From Treponema sp. UBA6988 (GTDB taxonomy: Bacteria > Spirochaetota > Spirochaetia > Treponematales > Treponemataceae), in NCBI GenBank assembly GCA_002448445.1, contig DJYC01000100.1, positions 10,991 to 74,990 on the forward strand: DNA of 64,000 bases. Direction: 5' to 3'. The number at the start of each line of letters is the position of its first letter. The stretch's first letter is position 1. The position numbers and the translations under genes are program-made. Shown in pieces: positions 26,077 through 34,627 of this stretch. Below the pieces are notes generated by a model. That model ran no database searches. It had not been told where the DNA came from and saw nothing but the letters and a program-made list of their open reading frames with translations.

Positions 26077-27054
26077 ATGAAGAAAAACGCTTTTTTGTTT
26101 TTCATAGCCATTTCTTTATTGGGAATGGTAAGCCTTCTGTATTCAGGAATAAAATTTAATCTCTTTCATAGAAAGTCTGGAATGATAGCCGTTGTGGCGG
26201 GAAGCAAGGAAGTCTCGAATCTTTCGATTAGTTTGAATGACTATCTTCCTTTTGCCAGCAATTCTAAAATAAATTATACAAAATCAGATTTTCGGATTGA
26301 AGAAAATATTCCTGTTCTTGACGGGGCAAGTGCCCTGTATCCTGTTTTTTCTGCAATTGCATCTGCAACTTATCCCGAAGATTCAGTTTGTTTTGACGGT
26401 GAAAATTTTACTAGCGGCAGTAGGGTTCAAATGAGGAACACAAGGGGCGCTTACAAGGCGCTTGTGGATGGCCTTTCAGATATTGTTTTTTGCGCAGGGC
26501 CGTCAAAAGAGCAATTGGCCTATGCAAAAGAAAAGAATGTTGAATTGGAATTTGTTCCAATCGGCCTGGAAGCATTTGTATTTATTGTGAATGCAAATAA
26601 TCCTGTCTCTGGTTTGTCGGTTGAGCAGATAAAGGGAATATATTCCGGCAGAATTAAAAACTGGAAAAGCCTTTCGGGTACGGATAGCTTGATTGCTGCA
26701 TGGCAAAGAAAGGAGGGCAGCGGCAGTCAAACTGCATTCCTAAAATTTATGGATGGGGAAAGAACAAAGGCAAATCCTTTTGGCATATTATTTGGAAGTC
26801 CTATTGGCTATTCATTCCGTTATTATGTAGAAGGAATAAGGCAAAACGGGAATGTAAAAATGCTTTCTTTAGATGGAATTGCACCTACAAAAGAGAATAT
26901 TCAAAATGGAAGTTATAAGCTGGTGTCAAATTTTTTTGCGGTGTACAGAAAGAATGACAAAAATGAAAATATAAAAAAACTGATAGATTGGATTCTTTCT
27001 CCCGAGGGGCAAAGGATTATTGATGATAACGGCTATGTTTCATTACGGAAGTGA
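26077..27054 (+). CDS. PstS-family phosphate-binding-like protein, membrane-anchored
   Basis: The N-terminus is a single hydrophobic segment without a lipobox, suggesting an uncleaved anchor. The body follows PstS-type periplasmic binding proteins: DGASALYPVFSAIA, a DIVFCAGPSKEQ segment, FVFIVNANNPVSGLSVEQIKGIYSG and NWKSLSG. No Pst permease or ATPase genes are adjacent; its only partner is the two-TM protein just upstream. It could be a sensor or an orphan ligand-binding protein rather than a transporter component. Ligand unknown. Confidence 0.72.
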   Translation: MKKNAFLFFIAISLLGMVSLLYSGIKFNLFHRKSGMIAVVAGSKEVSNLSISLNDYLPFASNSKINYTKSDFRIEENIPVLDGASALYPVFSAIASATYPEDSVCFDGENFTSGSRVQMRNTRGAYKALVDGLSDIVFCAGPSKEQLAYAKEKNVELEFVPIGLEAFVFIVNANNPVSGLSVEQIKGIYSGRIKNWKSLSGTDSLIAAWQRKEGSGSQTAFLKFMDGERTKANPFGILFGSPIGYSFRYYVEGIRQNGNVKMLSLDGIAPTKENIQNGSYKLVSNFFAVYRKNDKNENIKKLIDWILSPEGQRIIDDNGYVSLRK

Positions 27055-27069
27055 AAGCGGCTTGTCATA

Positions 27070-27513
27070 TTATTGCGAGATTGTGTCGGTAAGGCTTCCT
27101 TTTTTTGTTCCGAACATTTTACGGAAAAGGGCTGCGATTGCATCAATGAGCTTCATAATGAGTTTCCAGAGCTTCATGAGAAGGGTGGGATTGCGCAGGC
27201 GTTCCAGGCGGTGGTAGCCGTCCAAAAGTTCTTCATCGGTAAATTCCTTGCGCTGGTTGTTTTCTTCCAGTTCCATTTCCAGCTGGGAAACATCGTCCAG
27301 GTTGCGGCCGAGTACGATTGCGTTTATGTTTTCCCAACCGATTGCCTTTGCGGCTTCCAGGCGGCGTTCTCCTGCAATCAGTTCATATTTTGAGTTGAGG
27401 GTTATGGGATTTAAAAGCCCGTAAGTCCTTAGGCTCTGCTTTAGCGCATCCAAATCGCCAAGGTCTTTGCGGACTCTTTTCTTTACCTTTATGTCGCTTA
27501 TCTTTACAAGCAT
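27070..27513 (-). CDS. ParB N-domain-like protein with amphipathic C-terminal tail
   Basis: The first 95 residues follow the ParB/Srx N-terminal fold: DLDALKQSLRTYGLLNPITL and the nucleotide-contacting AGERRLEAAKAIGW. There is no helix-turn-helix or ParB C-domain; instead the chain ends in LLMKLWKLIMKLIDAIAALF, a strongly amphipathic or membrane-seeking helix, and a short tail. It lies 46 nt after the PBP gene on the same strand with an AAAGGA SD. A CTP-binding, membrane-associated role is possible but inferred. It is not the chromosomal parB. Confidence 0.7.
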   Translation of the reverse strand: MLVKISDIKVKKRVRKDLGDLDALKQSLRTYGLLNPITLNSKYELIAGERRLEAAKAIGWENINAIVLGRNLDDVSQLEMELEENNQRKEFTDEELLDGYHRLERLRNPTLLMKLWKLIMKLIDAIAALFRKMFGTKKGSLTDTISQ

Positions 27514-27559
27514 ACAAATCCTTTTCTACTTTAAGCACTTGCTGCAAAAAGCCAGGCTA

Positions 27560-30253
27560 CTACTGCAAGAGCCAGTTTGTGTCATCATCCTGCGGAGGAT
27601 AAATTTCAACAGGCTTTGGAGGAGCTTCTTCCTCGGAATCGTCCGACGTGTCTGAATCGTTGGAGATTTCATTGTCCTTTTGCTTGTCCTTCTTTTTGCT
27701 TTCGCTTCCACCACCGAACAAATCCGTAAACCAGTTGGAACTGCTGTTGTTGTCTTCGTCAAGGAAGTCAAGGTCTAATTCGAGGGGGGTATCCGTATCG
27801 TTGTCAAATCCCCATCCTGCGCTTTGGGCAGCCTTTTCCAGGTTGTCTGCACCGATTTCCAGAGAACTGTCTGCACCGTGTTTTGTACATGGTTCCGTTG
27901 GTTCTGTTCCCGCATAGTAATAGGCTACGATGATGTCGTTTCCGCATTCTTTTGTGTAAACACCGCCGTATTTTGAGCAGACGGACTTTCTTACGAGTCC
28001 ACGCGGAACGTTCGTAAAGAAGGGTTTGTAGGGTTTGTTCTCGTTCGCAATGTGCATAAAGTCACCCCATGCGGGGCCTGCAAGCGAAGCACCTGTTATG
28101 GAAAGACCAAGCGACTGTCCCGGGCGGTCAAAGCCGAACCAGAATACAGACGTTACGTATGGCGTAAAGCCTACTGCCCATGCATCTGCCCAGTTCTGCG
28201 TGGTACCTGTCTTTCCTGCGACCGGCATGTTGAAAGACTTGCCTGTTTCGTCCGTAAAGCGGAATTTGTATCCCTTGCCCTTGTCTTTCTGAATTGTCTT
28301 CATCGTTGAACTGTAGTTTGAACCGCTTGCCAGGGTTCCGCGGGAAACTGTCATCTTTAAGAGTTCCTGCATGATGAATGCATTCTGCGGCGAAATGACC
28401 TGCTTGGGGCCACCGTTTGAAGCTTCCCTGTCTTTTAGCTCGCGTTCCGGGTTGAGCATTATGTTGCCGTTTTTGTCTTCTATGTAGCGTATTGCTATTG
28501 GTGTGACTTCTTTTCCGCCGTTTGCAATAGTTGCATAGGCTTTTGCCATTTCTATCGGGCGGACGGAGCAGACACCAAGTCCCAGTGCATACAGAGGGGC
28601 AATGCTACGCTCTTCCCATTCATTTTCAGGAATTCCGAGGAGGTCTGTAGCGCGTACGATTGCAGCGTCAAAGCCAGCCTTTTCAAGGACCTGAAGGGCC
28701 GGAATGTTGAGCGAGAGGCAGAGTGCCTGCCAAACTTCTACATTACCCCTGTAGTGGCCACCGTAGTTCTTTGGAAAGTATGGTTCACCGTCTGCCTTTA
28801 TAAATACCGCGGCCGTGTCGCTGAGGACTGTGGTCATGGTAACTGTCTTTGTGTCTATAGCAGCAGAATAGTATAGCGGCTTGAATGAAGAGCCCGGCTG
28901 GATTTTTGCCTGCGTTGCGCGGATGAACTGGTTTGATTCGTCGTAGCGGGAGCCGCCGACAATTGTGTTTATATAGCCTGTGTCGTTATCCACGGCAATC
29001 ATCGTGCCTTCTACTGTGTCCTTTTCCGCAGCGCGTCTTGTTATGTCATTGCCCCTCATTACCATCTGCGTCTTGAGGGTATCAAGGCCGGTCAAAAGTG
29101 ACATGATGTCCATGACTGGGTTTGCCTCTTTTGCGTATGCGCTGAGTGCAAGCTGCTTTGCCCTCTTTTCACTAACCTGAAGGTTCGTAAGGTTGAATGC
29201 AAGGGTGATGAGTTCCGTGACGGGTATGTATCGGCGGAAGTAGTCTAGCCTGTTTTCGTTGAGGGTGCGCTTGTATACCTTGTTGGCATATACTATGTAG
29301 TCGGACATTATTTCGTCAGCTGCCCTCTGGTAGTGCAGGTTGAGCGTTGTGTTTACGGTGTAGCCACCTGTATAGAGGTCTTCGGTTCCGTAGAGCATAT
29401 CGCTTAGTTCACGGCGAACGTACTCACTGAACCAAGGAGCCTCGTCGCGCCTCATTGCATAGGCGGATGAAGTTGTCCTGTTGTAGTCAAAGTTTGCCCA
29501 GAAGGTGTCAAAGCTTTCGTCAGCTTCTTCTTGGGAAAGGTATCCTTCCTGCACCATTTCGTTCAGTATGTAGCCCTGCATTTCCTGTGCGCGGGTCGTA
29601 TTTTCGAACGGGTTGTAGTAGCTGGGGTTTGAAAGCTGGATTACGAGCATGGAAGCTTCTGCCGGGGTAATCTGCATTGCACTGTGGCCGAAGTAGTATT
29701 TGCATGCGGCATTTACACCGTATGTTCCTCCGCCAAAGTATATCTTGTTCAGGTATATTTCAAGTATTTCATCCTTTGAGTAGCGCCTTTCCATCTGGAT
29801 GCACCACCAAAGTTCCTTGAGCTTTCTTTTGATTGACTTTTCGCGGCGGTCGCAGTAGAGGGTTCCCGCAATCTGCTGGGTAAGCGTTGAGCCTCCGCCA
29901 AGGCTGCTGTGGGTAAGAACGCCGATTATTGCACGGGACAAGGCCTTTGCGCTGTAACCGTGGTGGTCATAGAAAATCCTGTCTTCGCGGGTGATGAGAG
30001 CGTTAATCATCTGCTTTGGAAGCTTGCTCAGCGAAATGATTTCGCGCTTTTCGTCACTGGCAAATTCCGTTATGAGCTCGCCGTTTATGTCCAGTAGCTT
30101 TGTTGGAAGCGCCGTTGTGAACTCAGTGAAATTTTCTGTGTTTATTGTATTTCTTGTGACTGCAAGTGCTTTTCCGAGGCCTGCTCCTGCCAGTACGGAT
30201 GCAAAAAGGAGGAGTGAAAGAAAAATGTAAGGCCATTTCTTGATTTTTTTCAT
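27560..30253 (-). CDS. Class A penicillin-binding protein (PBP1A-type)
   Basis: Bifunctional peptidoglycan glycosyltransferase/transpeptidase, inner-membrane anchored by residues 8-32. GT51 motifs are clear (EDRIFYDHHGYS, then GGGSTLTQQIAG and RKLKELWW). Transpeptidase motifs are SxxK in PGSSFKPL, an SLN-type SLNIPALQ and KTGTTQNWADAW. The C-terminal 120 residues are a low-complexity acidic/Lys tail. The start is supported by a promoter whose -10 ends 6 nt upstream; there is no SD. Probably cotranscribed with the ParB-like gene. Confidence 0.95.
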   Translation of the reverse strand: MKKIKKWPYIFLSLLLFASVLAGAGLGKALAVTRNTINTENFTEFTTALPTKLLDINGELITEFASDEKREIISLSKLPKQMINALITREDRIFYDHHGYSAKALSRAIIGVLTHSSLGGGSTLTQQIAGTLYCDRREKSIKRKLKELWWCIQMERRYSKDEILEIYLNKIYFGGGTYGVNAACKYYFGHSAMQITPAEASMLVIQLSNPSYYNPFENTTRAQEMQGYILNEMVQEGYLSQEEADESFDTFWANFDYNRTTSSAYAMRRDEAPWFSEYVRRELSDMLYGTEDLYTGGYTVNTTLNLHYQRAADEIMSDYIVYANKVYKRTLNENRLDYFRRYIPVTELITLAFNLTNLQVSEKRAKQLALSAYAKEANPVMDIMSLLTGLDTLKTQMVMRGNDITRRAAEKDTVEGTMIAVDNDTGYINTIVGGSRYDESNQFIRATQAKIQPGSSFKPLYYSAAIDTKTVTMTTVLSDTAAVFIKADGEPYFPKNYGGHYRGNVEVWQALCLSLNIPALQVLEKAGFDAAIVRATDLLGIPENEWEERSIAPLYALGLGVCSVRPIEMAKAYATIANGGKEVTPIAIRYIEDKNGNIMLNPERELKDREASNGGPKQVISPQNAFIMQELLKMTVSRGTLASGSNYSSTMKTIQKDKGKGYKFRFTDETGKSFNMPVAGKTGTTQNWADAWAVGFTPYVTSVFWFGFDRPGQSLGLSITGASLAGPAWGDFMHIANENKPYKPFFTNVPRGLVRKSVCSKYGGVYTKECGNDIIVAYYYAGTEPTEPCTKHGADSSLEIGADNLEKAAQSAGWGFDNDTDTPLELDLDFLDEDNNSSSNWFTDLFGGGSESKKKDKQKDNEISNDSDTSDDSEEEAPPKPVEIYPPQDDDTNWLLQ

Positions 30254-30259
30254 TCTATA

Positions 30260-30288
30260 ATAATAGAAAATTTATGGCTCTTTGTCAA
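30260..30288 (-). promoter_or_regulatory. PBP gene promoter, leaderless type
   Basis: Minus strand: perfect TTGACA, 17-nt spacer, TATTAT, then only 6 nt to ATG 30253. One of the clearest leaderless arrangements in the window. Confidence 0.75.
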
Positions 30289-30307
30289 TGAACCCAATTC
30301 AGCCATA

Positions 30308-30335
30308 AAAAAAAGAGACCGGCGGAGACCGCCGG
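30308..30335 (-). terminator. Rho-independent terminator of the PEGA-protein gene
   Basis: Minus strand: CCGGCGG-TCT-CCGCCGG followed by TCTC and a run of eight T. It is the strongest hairpin terminator in the window and lies 118 nt after the gene's stop codon. Confidence 0.85.
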
Positions 30336-30337
30336 CC

Positions 30338-30394
30338 TTGCCCATCAGGCAACCGGGCGGAAATGGGTGGGAGGGGATAAATTGTCCGCCCGGT
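30338..30394. other. Structured 3' region: 9-bp hairpin, short hairpin and G-run motif
   Basis: ACCGGGCGG (30352-30360) pairs with CCGCCCGGT (30386-30394) across a 25-nt loop. A small TTGCC/GGCAA hairpin (30338-30352) lies beside it, and the terminator follows. The plus strand of the loop carries GGG runs at 30365, 30369 and 30373 that, with 30355, fit a four-run quadruplex pattern; the minus-strand RNA loop is C-rich with CCCCUCCC. Could be an elaborate 3' UTR or small RNA. Confidence 0.45.
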
Positions 30395-30452
30395 AATTTA
30401 ATTATCGGCAAAGGGGGCGAATTCTTGAACTATATTTGGAAGAGAGGAATCC

Positions 30453-31466
30453 TTATTCTTCCTCAGTGACGGAGGCTTCCAGTGTAAGGTTTACGGAATA
30501 GCTTCTTCCGTTCTGGACGCTTATTGAGCGTATTATCTCGTAGTTGCCCAGCTTGAGTCGGAGTGTGTGTTCTCCCTGTGTCAGAGGAAAGTAGGCCTGC
30601 ATGTTAGCTACAGGCTGCTCATCCATGAATATTTTTGTTCCTTCGGGGGCGATTATCCTGAGCAGGGGTGCTATGTCCCTAAGGTCTATTTCCACGTGGG
30701 TGTCTTTTGCCCCCTCTACGGTTACTGCCCTGAGCTCGTTCCTGTAAAAGTCGCTTGTAACGCTTATGTCGTGTATTCCCGGAGAGACAAGCATTCCGCT
30801 TTTTTCAATTGTACAGGGCTTTCCGTCCACAAAAACCGTGCATGGCTGCATTTCCTTTCCTGCAGGCGGCCTTAGTCTTATGAAGAGGCGGCTTTTTTCC
30901 GTGAAAATGGGTTTTGCCGATATTTCTACTGGGTACAGTTTAAGTTCTTCTTCAGAAAATTGTCTTGCTCCCTGAATCCTCACCAGAAGCTTTTCTCCGT
31001 AAGAACCGGAAGTGTTGGGGATATAATAGGAATAGGCATCCCTTTTTATGGCACTGTTTGGGTAGAGGGGAATCTTGAGTACCAGGCTAAGGTAGATTCC
31101 AAAGGAACCCATCGCAATGCGTGTTCCCGAATAGACAGGGGAGGCTTCATCTGGGGTGATGGCCTGTGTGTCCTTGTAGAGCGACCAGGAAAGGTTTTCG
31201 TGCTTTTCTGCGATTCTCTGGGGCAGCCTGAAGGTTACTTCAATCCCCTGAATGTAATCTTCATCCTTGGGCAATATTATTTCCACCGCATCATTTATTC
31301 CTGCAAAAACGGATTTTTTGTCCGACAGGGAGGAGACCGATAGTGTATGTATTGATGTTGCGGTGAAGGTTTCCGCACTTGCCGGGCTGAATGCTAAGGC
31401 TAGGAGTGAAAATGCCAGTATGCAAATGCAGGATTCCCTGTGCCAGAGACGCTTTTTTCCGCTCAT
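30453..31466 (-). CDS. Secreted PEGA-domain protein
   Basis: A signal peptide (ILAFSLLALAFSPASA) leads into a 300-residue beta-rich protein. Two PEGA-like repeats are visible near the C-terminus: a CTVFVDGKPCTIEKSG block, and a LRIIAPEGTKIFMDEQPVANMQ block followed by GEHTLRLKLGNYE. PEGA domains are found in surface proteins and are thought to be structural. The start is set at 31466; a TTG two codons earlier would fall next to the -10 box TATAAT (7 nt upstream of the ATG). Its -35 (TAGAAC) is weak. A strong terminator follows. Confidence 0.72.
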   Translation of the reverse strand: MSGKKRLWHRESCICILAFSLLALAFSPASAETFTATSIHTLSVSSLSDKKSVFAGINDAVEIILPKDEDYIQGIEVTFRLPQRIAEKHENLSWSLYKDTQAITPDEASPVYSGTRIAMGSFGIYLSLVLKIPLYPNSAIKRDAYSYYIPNTSGSYGEKLLVRIQGARQFSEEELKLYPVEISAKPIFTEKSRLFIRLRPPAGKEMQPCTVFVDGKPCTIEKSGMLVSPGIHDISVTSDFYRNELRAVTVEGAKDTHVEIDLRDIAPLLRIIAPEGTKIFMDEQPVANMQAYFPLTQGEHTLRLKLGNYEIIRSISVQNGRSYSVNLTLEASVTEEE

Positions 31467-31530
31467 GGGCAATATTATAATACAAGAGAGCCTTGTGTTC
31501 TAGGGGTACCGGGCTTTTTTAAGTTTCTCC

Positions 31531-32490
31531 TTAGTAGTTCCTCAGATATTTCTGGGGATCCTGGGCTTCTCCGTTCAGGTGGATTTCAAAGTGCAGGTGG
31601 GGGCCGGTGCTCATTCCTGTTGTTCCCACGTGTCCCAAAACCTGGCCTGTTGAAACCTTCTGGTCCTTTGCAACGCTTATGTCGTTCATGTGGGCGTAAA
31701 GGCTGGTCATTCCGTCATCGTGGCGCAGCACAACGTAGTTTCCGTAGGTTGGGTTCATCTTTACAACCGTAGTGGCCGTTCCGCTCTTGCAGGCATAGAT
31801 GTTGGAGCCTATGGGGGCCGCCATGTCTATTCCCTTGTGGAATTTCCACTTGCCGGATATGGGGCTTATCCTCATGCCGAATGATGATGTGAGCACGCTT
31901 TTGTCCAGCGGGAGCCTCATTCCGGGGATAAGAAAATATGCCCTTTGTGCCGGAGAGAACCTGACGCCCTTCATGAAGTAGAATTTTTTGCCGTTTATGA
32001 CCAGTGTGGGGTATTTTCCTTCCAGAAGGTCCTTTGAGTGCTCCTTTGCAAGAAGGATTTCTATTGGTGTCTGCGGGTCATGGGGAATGTAGAGGCCGTT
32101 TGCCGTGGGCAGGATGATTGTGCGTCCTTCCAGTGACTCTCCGTTTTCCGCGATGGAATTTAGCGTTACCAGGCTGTCGTAGCGGATTGCACAGCGGGAG
32201 GAAAGCAGCATTGCCGTGTCCTTTTTGCCCGCTTTGTATGAGTAGAATTCAAGGGCTGTGGGCAGGTCTCCGCGGATTTCTGCCATGGATGCCTCCTGAA
32301 CTGCCTGCTGGTACTGCTTGAATAGAACGTTCCTTGAGTCAAGGCTTTCTATTAGCGGGTAGGAAAGCATTTGAAGCGGCACGGAAGCCTGAGCTTCTTG
32401 ATCTTCCTGTGCAGATAAGCTTCCTGCAAAGAGGCTGAGTGTAAGTACCAGTGTCGCCATAAGGGCCGGATTTAATAGCTTTATTTTCAT
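31531..32490 (-). CDS. Secreted M23-family metallopeptidase
   Basis: Signal peptide (ALMATLVLTLSLFAGSLSA) followed by a middle region and a C-terminal LytM/M23 domain with zinc ligands in SFGMRISPISGKWKFHKGID and PHLHFEIHLNG. YAHMNDISV and GQVLGHVGTTGMSTG are typical. Such enzymes cleave peptidoglycan cross-links or, when degenerate, activate amidases; here the ligands look intact. The start at 32490 overlaps the upstream gene's stop (ATGA), so the frame upstream of it is not part of the protein. Confidence 0.9.
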   Translation of the reverse strand: MKIKLLNPALMATLVLTLSLFAGSLSAQEDQEAQASVPLQMLSYPLIESLDSRNVLFKQYQQAVQEASMAEIRGDLPTALEFYSYKAGKKDTAMLLSSRCAIRYDSLVTLNSIAENGESLEGRTIILPTANGLYIPHDPQTPIEILLAKEHSKDLLEGKYPTLVINGKKFYFMKGVRFSPAQRAYFLIPGMRLPLDKSVLTSSFGMRISPISGKWKFHKGIDMAAPIGSNIYACKSGTATTVVKMNPTYGNYVVLRHDDGMTSLYAHMNDISVAKDQKVSTGQVLGHVGTTGMSTGPHLHFEIHLNGEAQDPQKYLRNY

Positions 32491-32867
32491 CTTTCTTTGA
32501 ATCCTATGGCCAAGAGGCCGTAAACTATGAATACAAGGGGAATTGAAGCAAATGCCAGCAGCCTGTTTCCCCTGATTACGCTGAATATGATGAATGCAAG
32601 CCCTGCAAGAACTGTGGCTAGCTTTGCAAGGCGGACAAGCCATTTTTTTGCCCCCAGGTGCATGAATGACCTTATTGCAATAAAGACTGCCGCCGCTGCA
32701 AGGAGGCAGAGACAAGCAAACGTATAGCTTTCAGGCGATGAGCTTGCCCATTTCCAGAGCGGGTATACAAGTGAAAGTCCCAGTCCTGCGCATACTGCAA
32801 TGAGCAGGAGAATTTTGACCGTAGAAGTGATGAGGCTGCGGTAGCCTTTTGCAATGTTCTTTATCAT
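32487..32867 (-). CDS. Four-TM hypothetical membrane protein
   Basis: 126 residues with about four hydrophobic helices and basic loops; no family recognised. The ATG follows an AAAGGA SD; a TATAAT -10 (32885-32890) with weak -35 lies upstream, giving a short 5' leader. It overlaps the M23 peptidase gene by 4 nt, implying translational coupling and a possible shared envelope role. Confidence 0.7.
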   Translation of the reverse strand: MIKNIAKGYRSLITSTVKILLLIAVCAGLGLSLVYPLWKWASSSPESYTFACLCLLAAAAVFIAIRSFMHLGAKKWLVRLAKLATVLAGLAFIIFSVIRGNRLLAFASIPLVFIVYGLLAIGFKER

Positions 32868-32936
32868 AATGCGTCCTTTCTTCTATTATACACTATTTTA
32901 AAATAAAAAAACAGTGGGTGGTTACAGGGCCTTTAG

Positions 32937-33020
32937 GACAACCTACGCCGCCGAGGAGGGGCCCCGCGAAAGCGGGTTGCAAGGCAATGGAGCGGGAAGG
33001 GACCCGCGGAACCCCGGATG
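32937..33020 (-). repeat. GC-rich dispersed intergenic repeat, copy 2 (inverted)
   Basis: Read on the minus strand it gives GGGGTTCCGCGGGTCCC, CCCGCTCCATTGCC, a GGGGCCCCTCC block and GGCGGCGTAGGTTGTC, aligned with the other five copies. It occupies most of the 359-bp gap between the four-TM gene and the ferredoxin gene; the rest of that gap (33021-33226) holds an A/T-rich hairpin that may terminate the ferredoxin transcript. Confidence 0.85.
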
Positions 33021-33226
33021 GGCGGTGGCGCATGGGCATGGAGGCCGGATTAGCATGGGCATAGGATGGTAGAGCCTGCTTGGGTTCGTCCATAAAAATG
33101 CTGAGGGCATAAAAAAAGCTTTCCCAAAAAGAGCGAACTTTCTGGAAAAGCCTTTGAACCCCGCTTGACCGGGGATTTTGAAGATGCCAAAAAAGGAATC
33201 TTCTCTTGTCCTTTTTGCAACAGAGC

Positions 33227-33400
33227 TTATGCTTCTGAAATTGCTTCTACAGGACATTCTCCTACGCAGGAACCGCAGCCGGCGCACTTGTCGGCATCGA
33301 TGCTGCGCTTGTCGTTTACTTCGCTGATTGCTCCTGCGGGACAAGCTGCCTCGCAAGCACCACAGTTGATGCAGGCACCATCGTCAATCTTGTAAGCCAT
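33227..33400 (-). CDS. 2[4Fe-4S] ferredoxin
   Basis: A 57-residue clostridial-type ferredoxin: the first cluster motif CINCGACEAACP and the second CAGCGSCVGECP give eight Cys in two CxxCxxCxxxCP sets. An AGGAG SD precedes the ATG by 5 nt. It is monocistronic and probably highly expressed, serving low-potential electron transfer (for example to pyruvate:ferredoxin oxidoreductase or hydrogenase) in an anaerobe. The partner enzymes are not nearby. Confidence 0.95.
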   Translation of the reverse strand: MAYKIDDGACINCGACEAACPAGAISEVNDKRSIDADKCAGCGSCVGECPVEAISEA

Positions 33401-33587
33401 AAATTACTCCTTTAGGGCGGAATTTTTTCCAAAGCATCCTTCCTCGGGAAAATCCCAATGGCAAAGGGCAGTGGAACCGCCTAGGTAATGTTGATGAATA
33501 TAATATACCACCGGGAAAGTAAAATTTCAATAAAAAAATCATTGTATTACAACGAATTAGCTTATGCTAATAATGGTTGTGTTTAGC

Positions 33588-34538
33588 TTATTTTGCAGGG
33601 GAATTGACGGCTGACCAGAGCATGCGGTTGTCTTCTATAGAATAGCTTACGATTTTTTTGTCCAGAAGGGAGGAAAGGTAGGATTTTATCGTGCTGCCGA
33701 TGAGCACGTACTGGCCAAGCTTCAGGTCTATGCCGGCAAAACCTGCGACTGCTTCCAAAAGCTCTTCGTGGGTAAGGCTGGCCTTTTGCAGTGTCTTTAT
33801 GATGAGGATTTCCGTTTCCAGGGTAATCATTATGTTTATTTCTGAAAGGGCGTGAATTTTGTCGCCCTCAGTAACCTCACCGTGGGACGGAATGAAGAAG
33901 TCGGCCTGGGTTTCGTCAATCCTCATTACGGATTTTCTGAATTCGTTGGGATCTACCATGAAGGGAATCCAGTATTTCTTTATCATGCTCATGCCAAAGA
34001 GGCCGTCACCCAGGAAAAATGATTTTTTTCCGTCTGCCTTGTCGGTTACCAGAAAGCCTGTCTGGTCAAAGTAGTGGCCGGGCAGGGGAATGCAGCTTAC
34101 ACTTGCGCTGGTAAAGTCCAGGGTATCGTTGGCCCTTAGGTGCTTGTCCACAAAGGTCGCTTCCATCTGCATGTAGTGAATCTTTCTGAGGTCTTCAAAG
34201 GGACGAGCTCCCCAGTACATGGCGAACATGCTTTCCGGAAATTCCATGAGGCGGCTTTCGTTGAAGGGGGCGTAGACTTTTGCGCCCGTAAGCCTCTGGA
34301 TTATTGCGTTGCCGCCGCAGTGGTCAGAGTGGGAGTGGGTGTTTAGAATGGCCTTTATGCTTGATGAAGGGAACAGTTCCCTTAGGGAGTTTACAATGTC
34401 CTCTCCGTCTTGCGGGTTTACACCGCTGTCTATCACATAAAGGAATTCTCCGTCCTCTATTACACCTATGTTGGTATAGGAAGGAAAAATCCCTATGTGC
34501 GTAGACAGTTTCTTAAAGCTTGCGGCATTTATCGGCAC
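33588..34538 (-). CDS. MBL-fold metallohydrolase
   Basis: Zinc-binding NTHSHSDHCGGN (HxHxDH), a later PLPGHYFDQTG His and an FIPSHGE segment give the metallo-beta-lactamase fold. 316 residues; no signal peptide. The C-terminal 100 residues form a helical region resembling a winged-helix (LTHEELLEAVAGFAG), a layout seen in cytosolic MBL hydrolases. Substrate unknown. Follows greA on the same strand by 89 nt. Confidence 0.88.
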   Translation of the reverse strand: MPINAASFKKLSTHIGIFPSYTNIGVIEDGEFLYVIDSGVNPQDGEDIVNSLRELFPSSSIKAILNTHSHSDHCGGNAIIQRLTGAKVYAPFNESRLMEFPESMFAMYWGARPFEDLRKIHYMQMEATFVDKHLRANDTLDFTSASVSCIPLPGHYFDQTGFLVTDKADGKKSFFLGDGLFGMSMIKKYWIPFMVDPNEFRKSVMRIDETQADFFIPSHGEVTEGDKIHALSEINIMITLETEILIIKTLQKASLTHEELLEAVAGFAGIDLKLGQYVLIGSTIKSYLSSLLDKKIVSYSIEDNRMLWSAVNSPAK

Positions 34539-34627
34539 TTTCTTTTCCTTATGTCCGGCAGTTCAGCCTTTGGCGGCCTTGGGCAGCGAATTGCAACCTG
34601 CAGCAGCCAGAGGCAACTTTTGCATTG

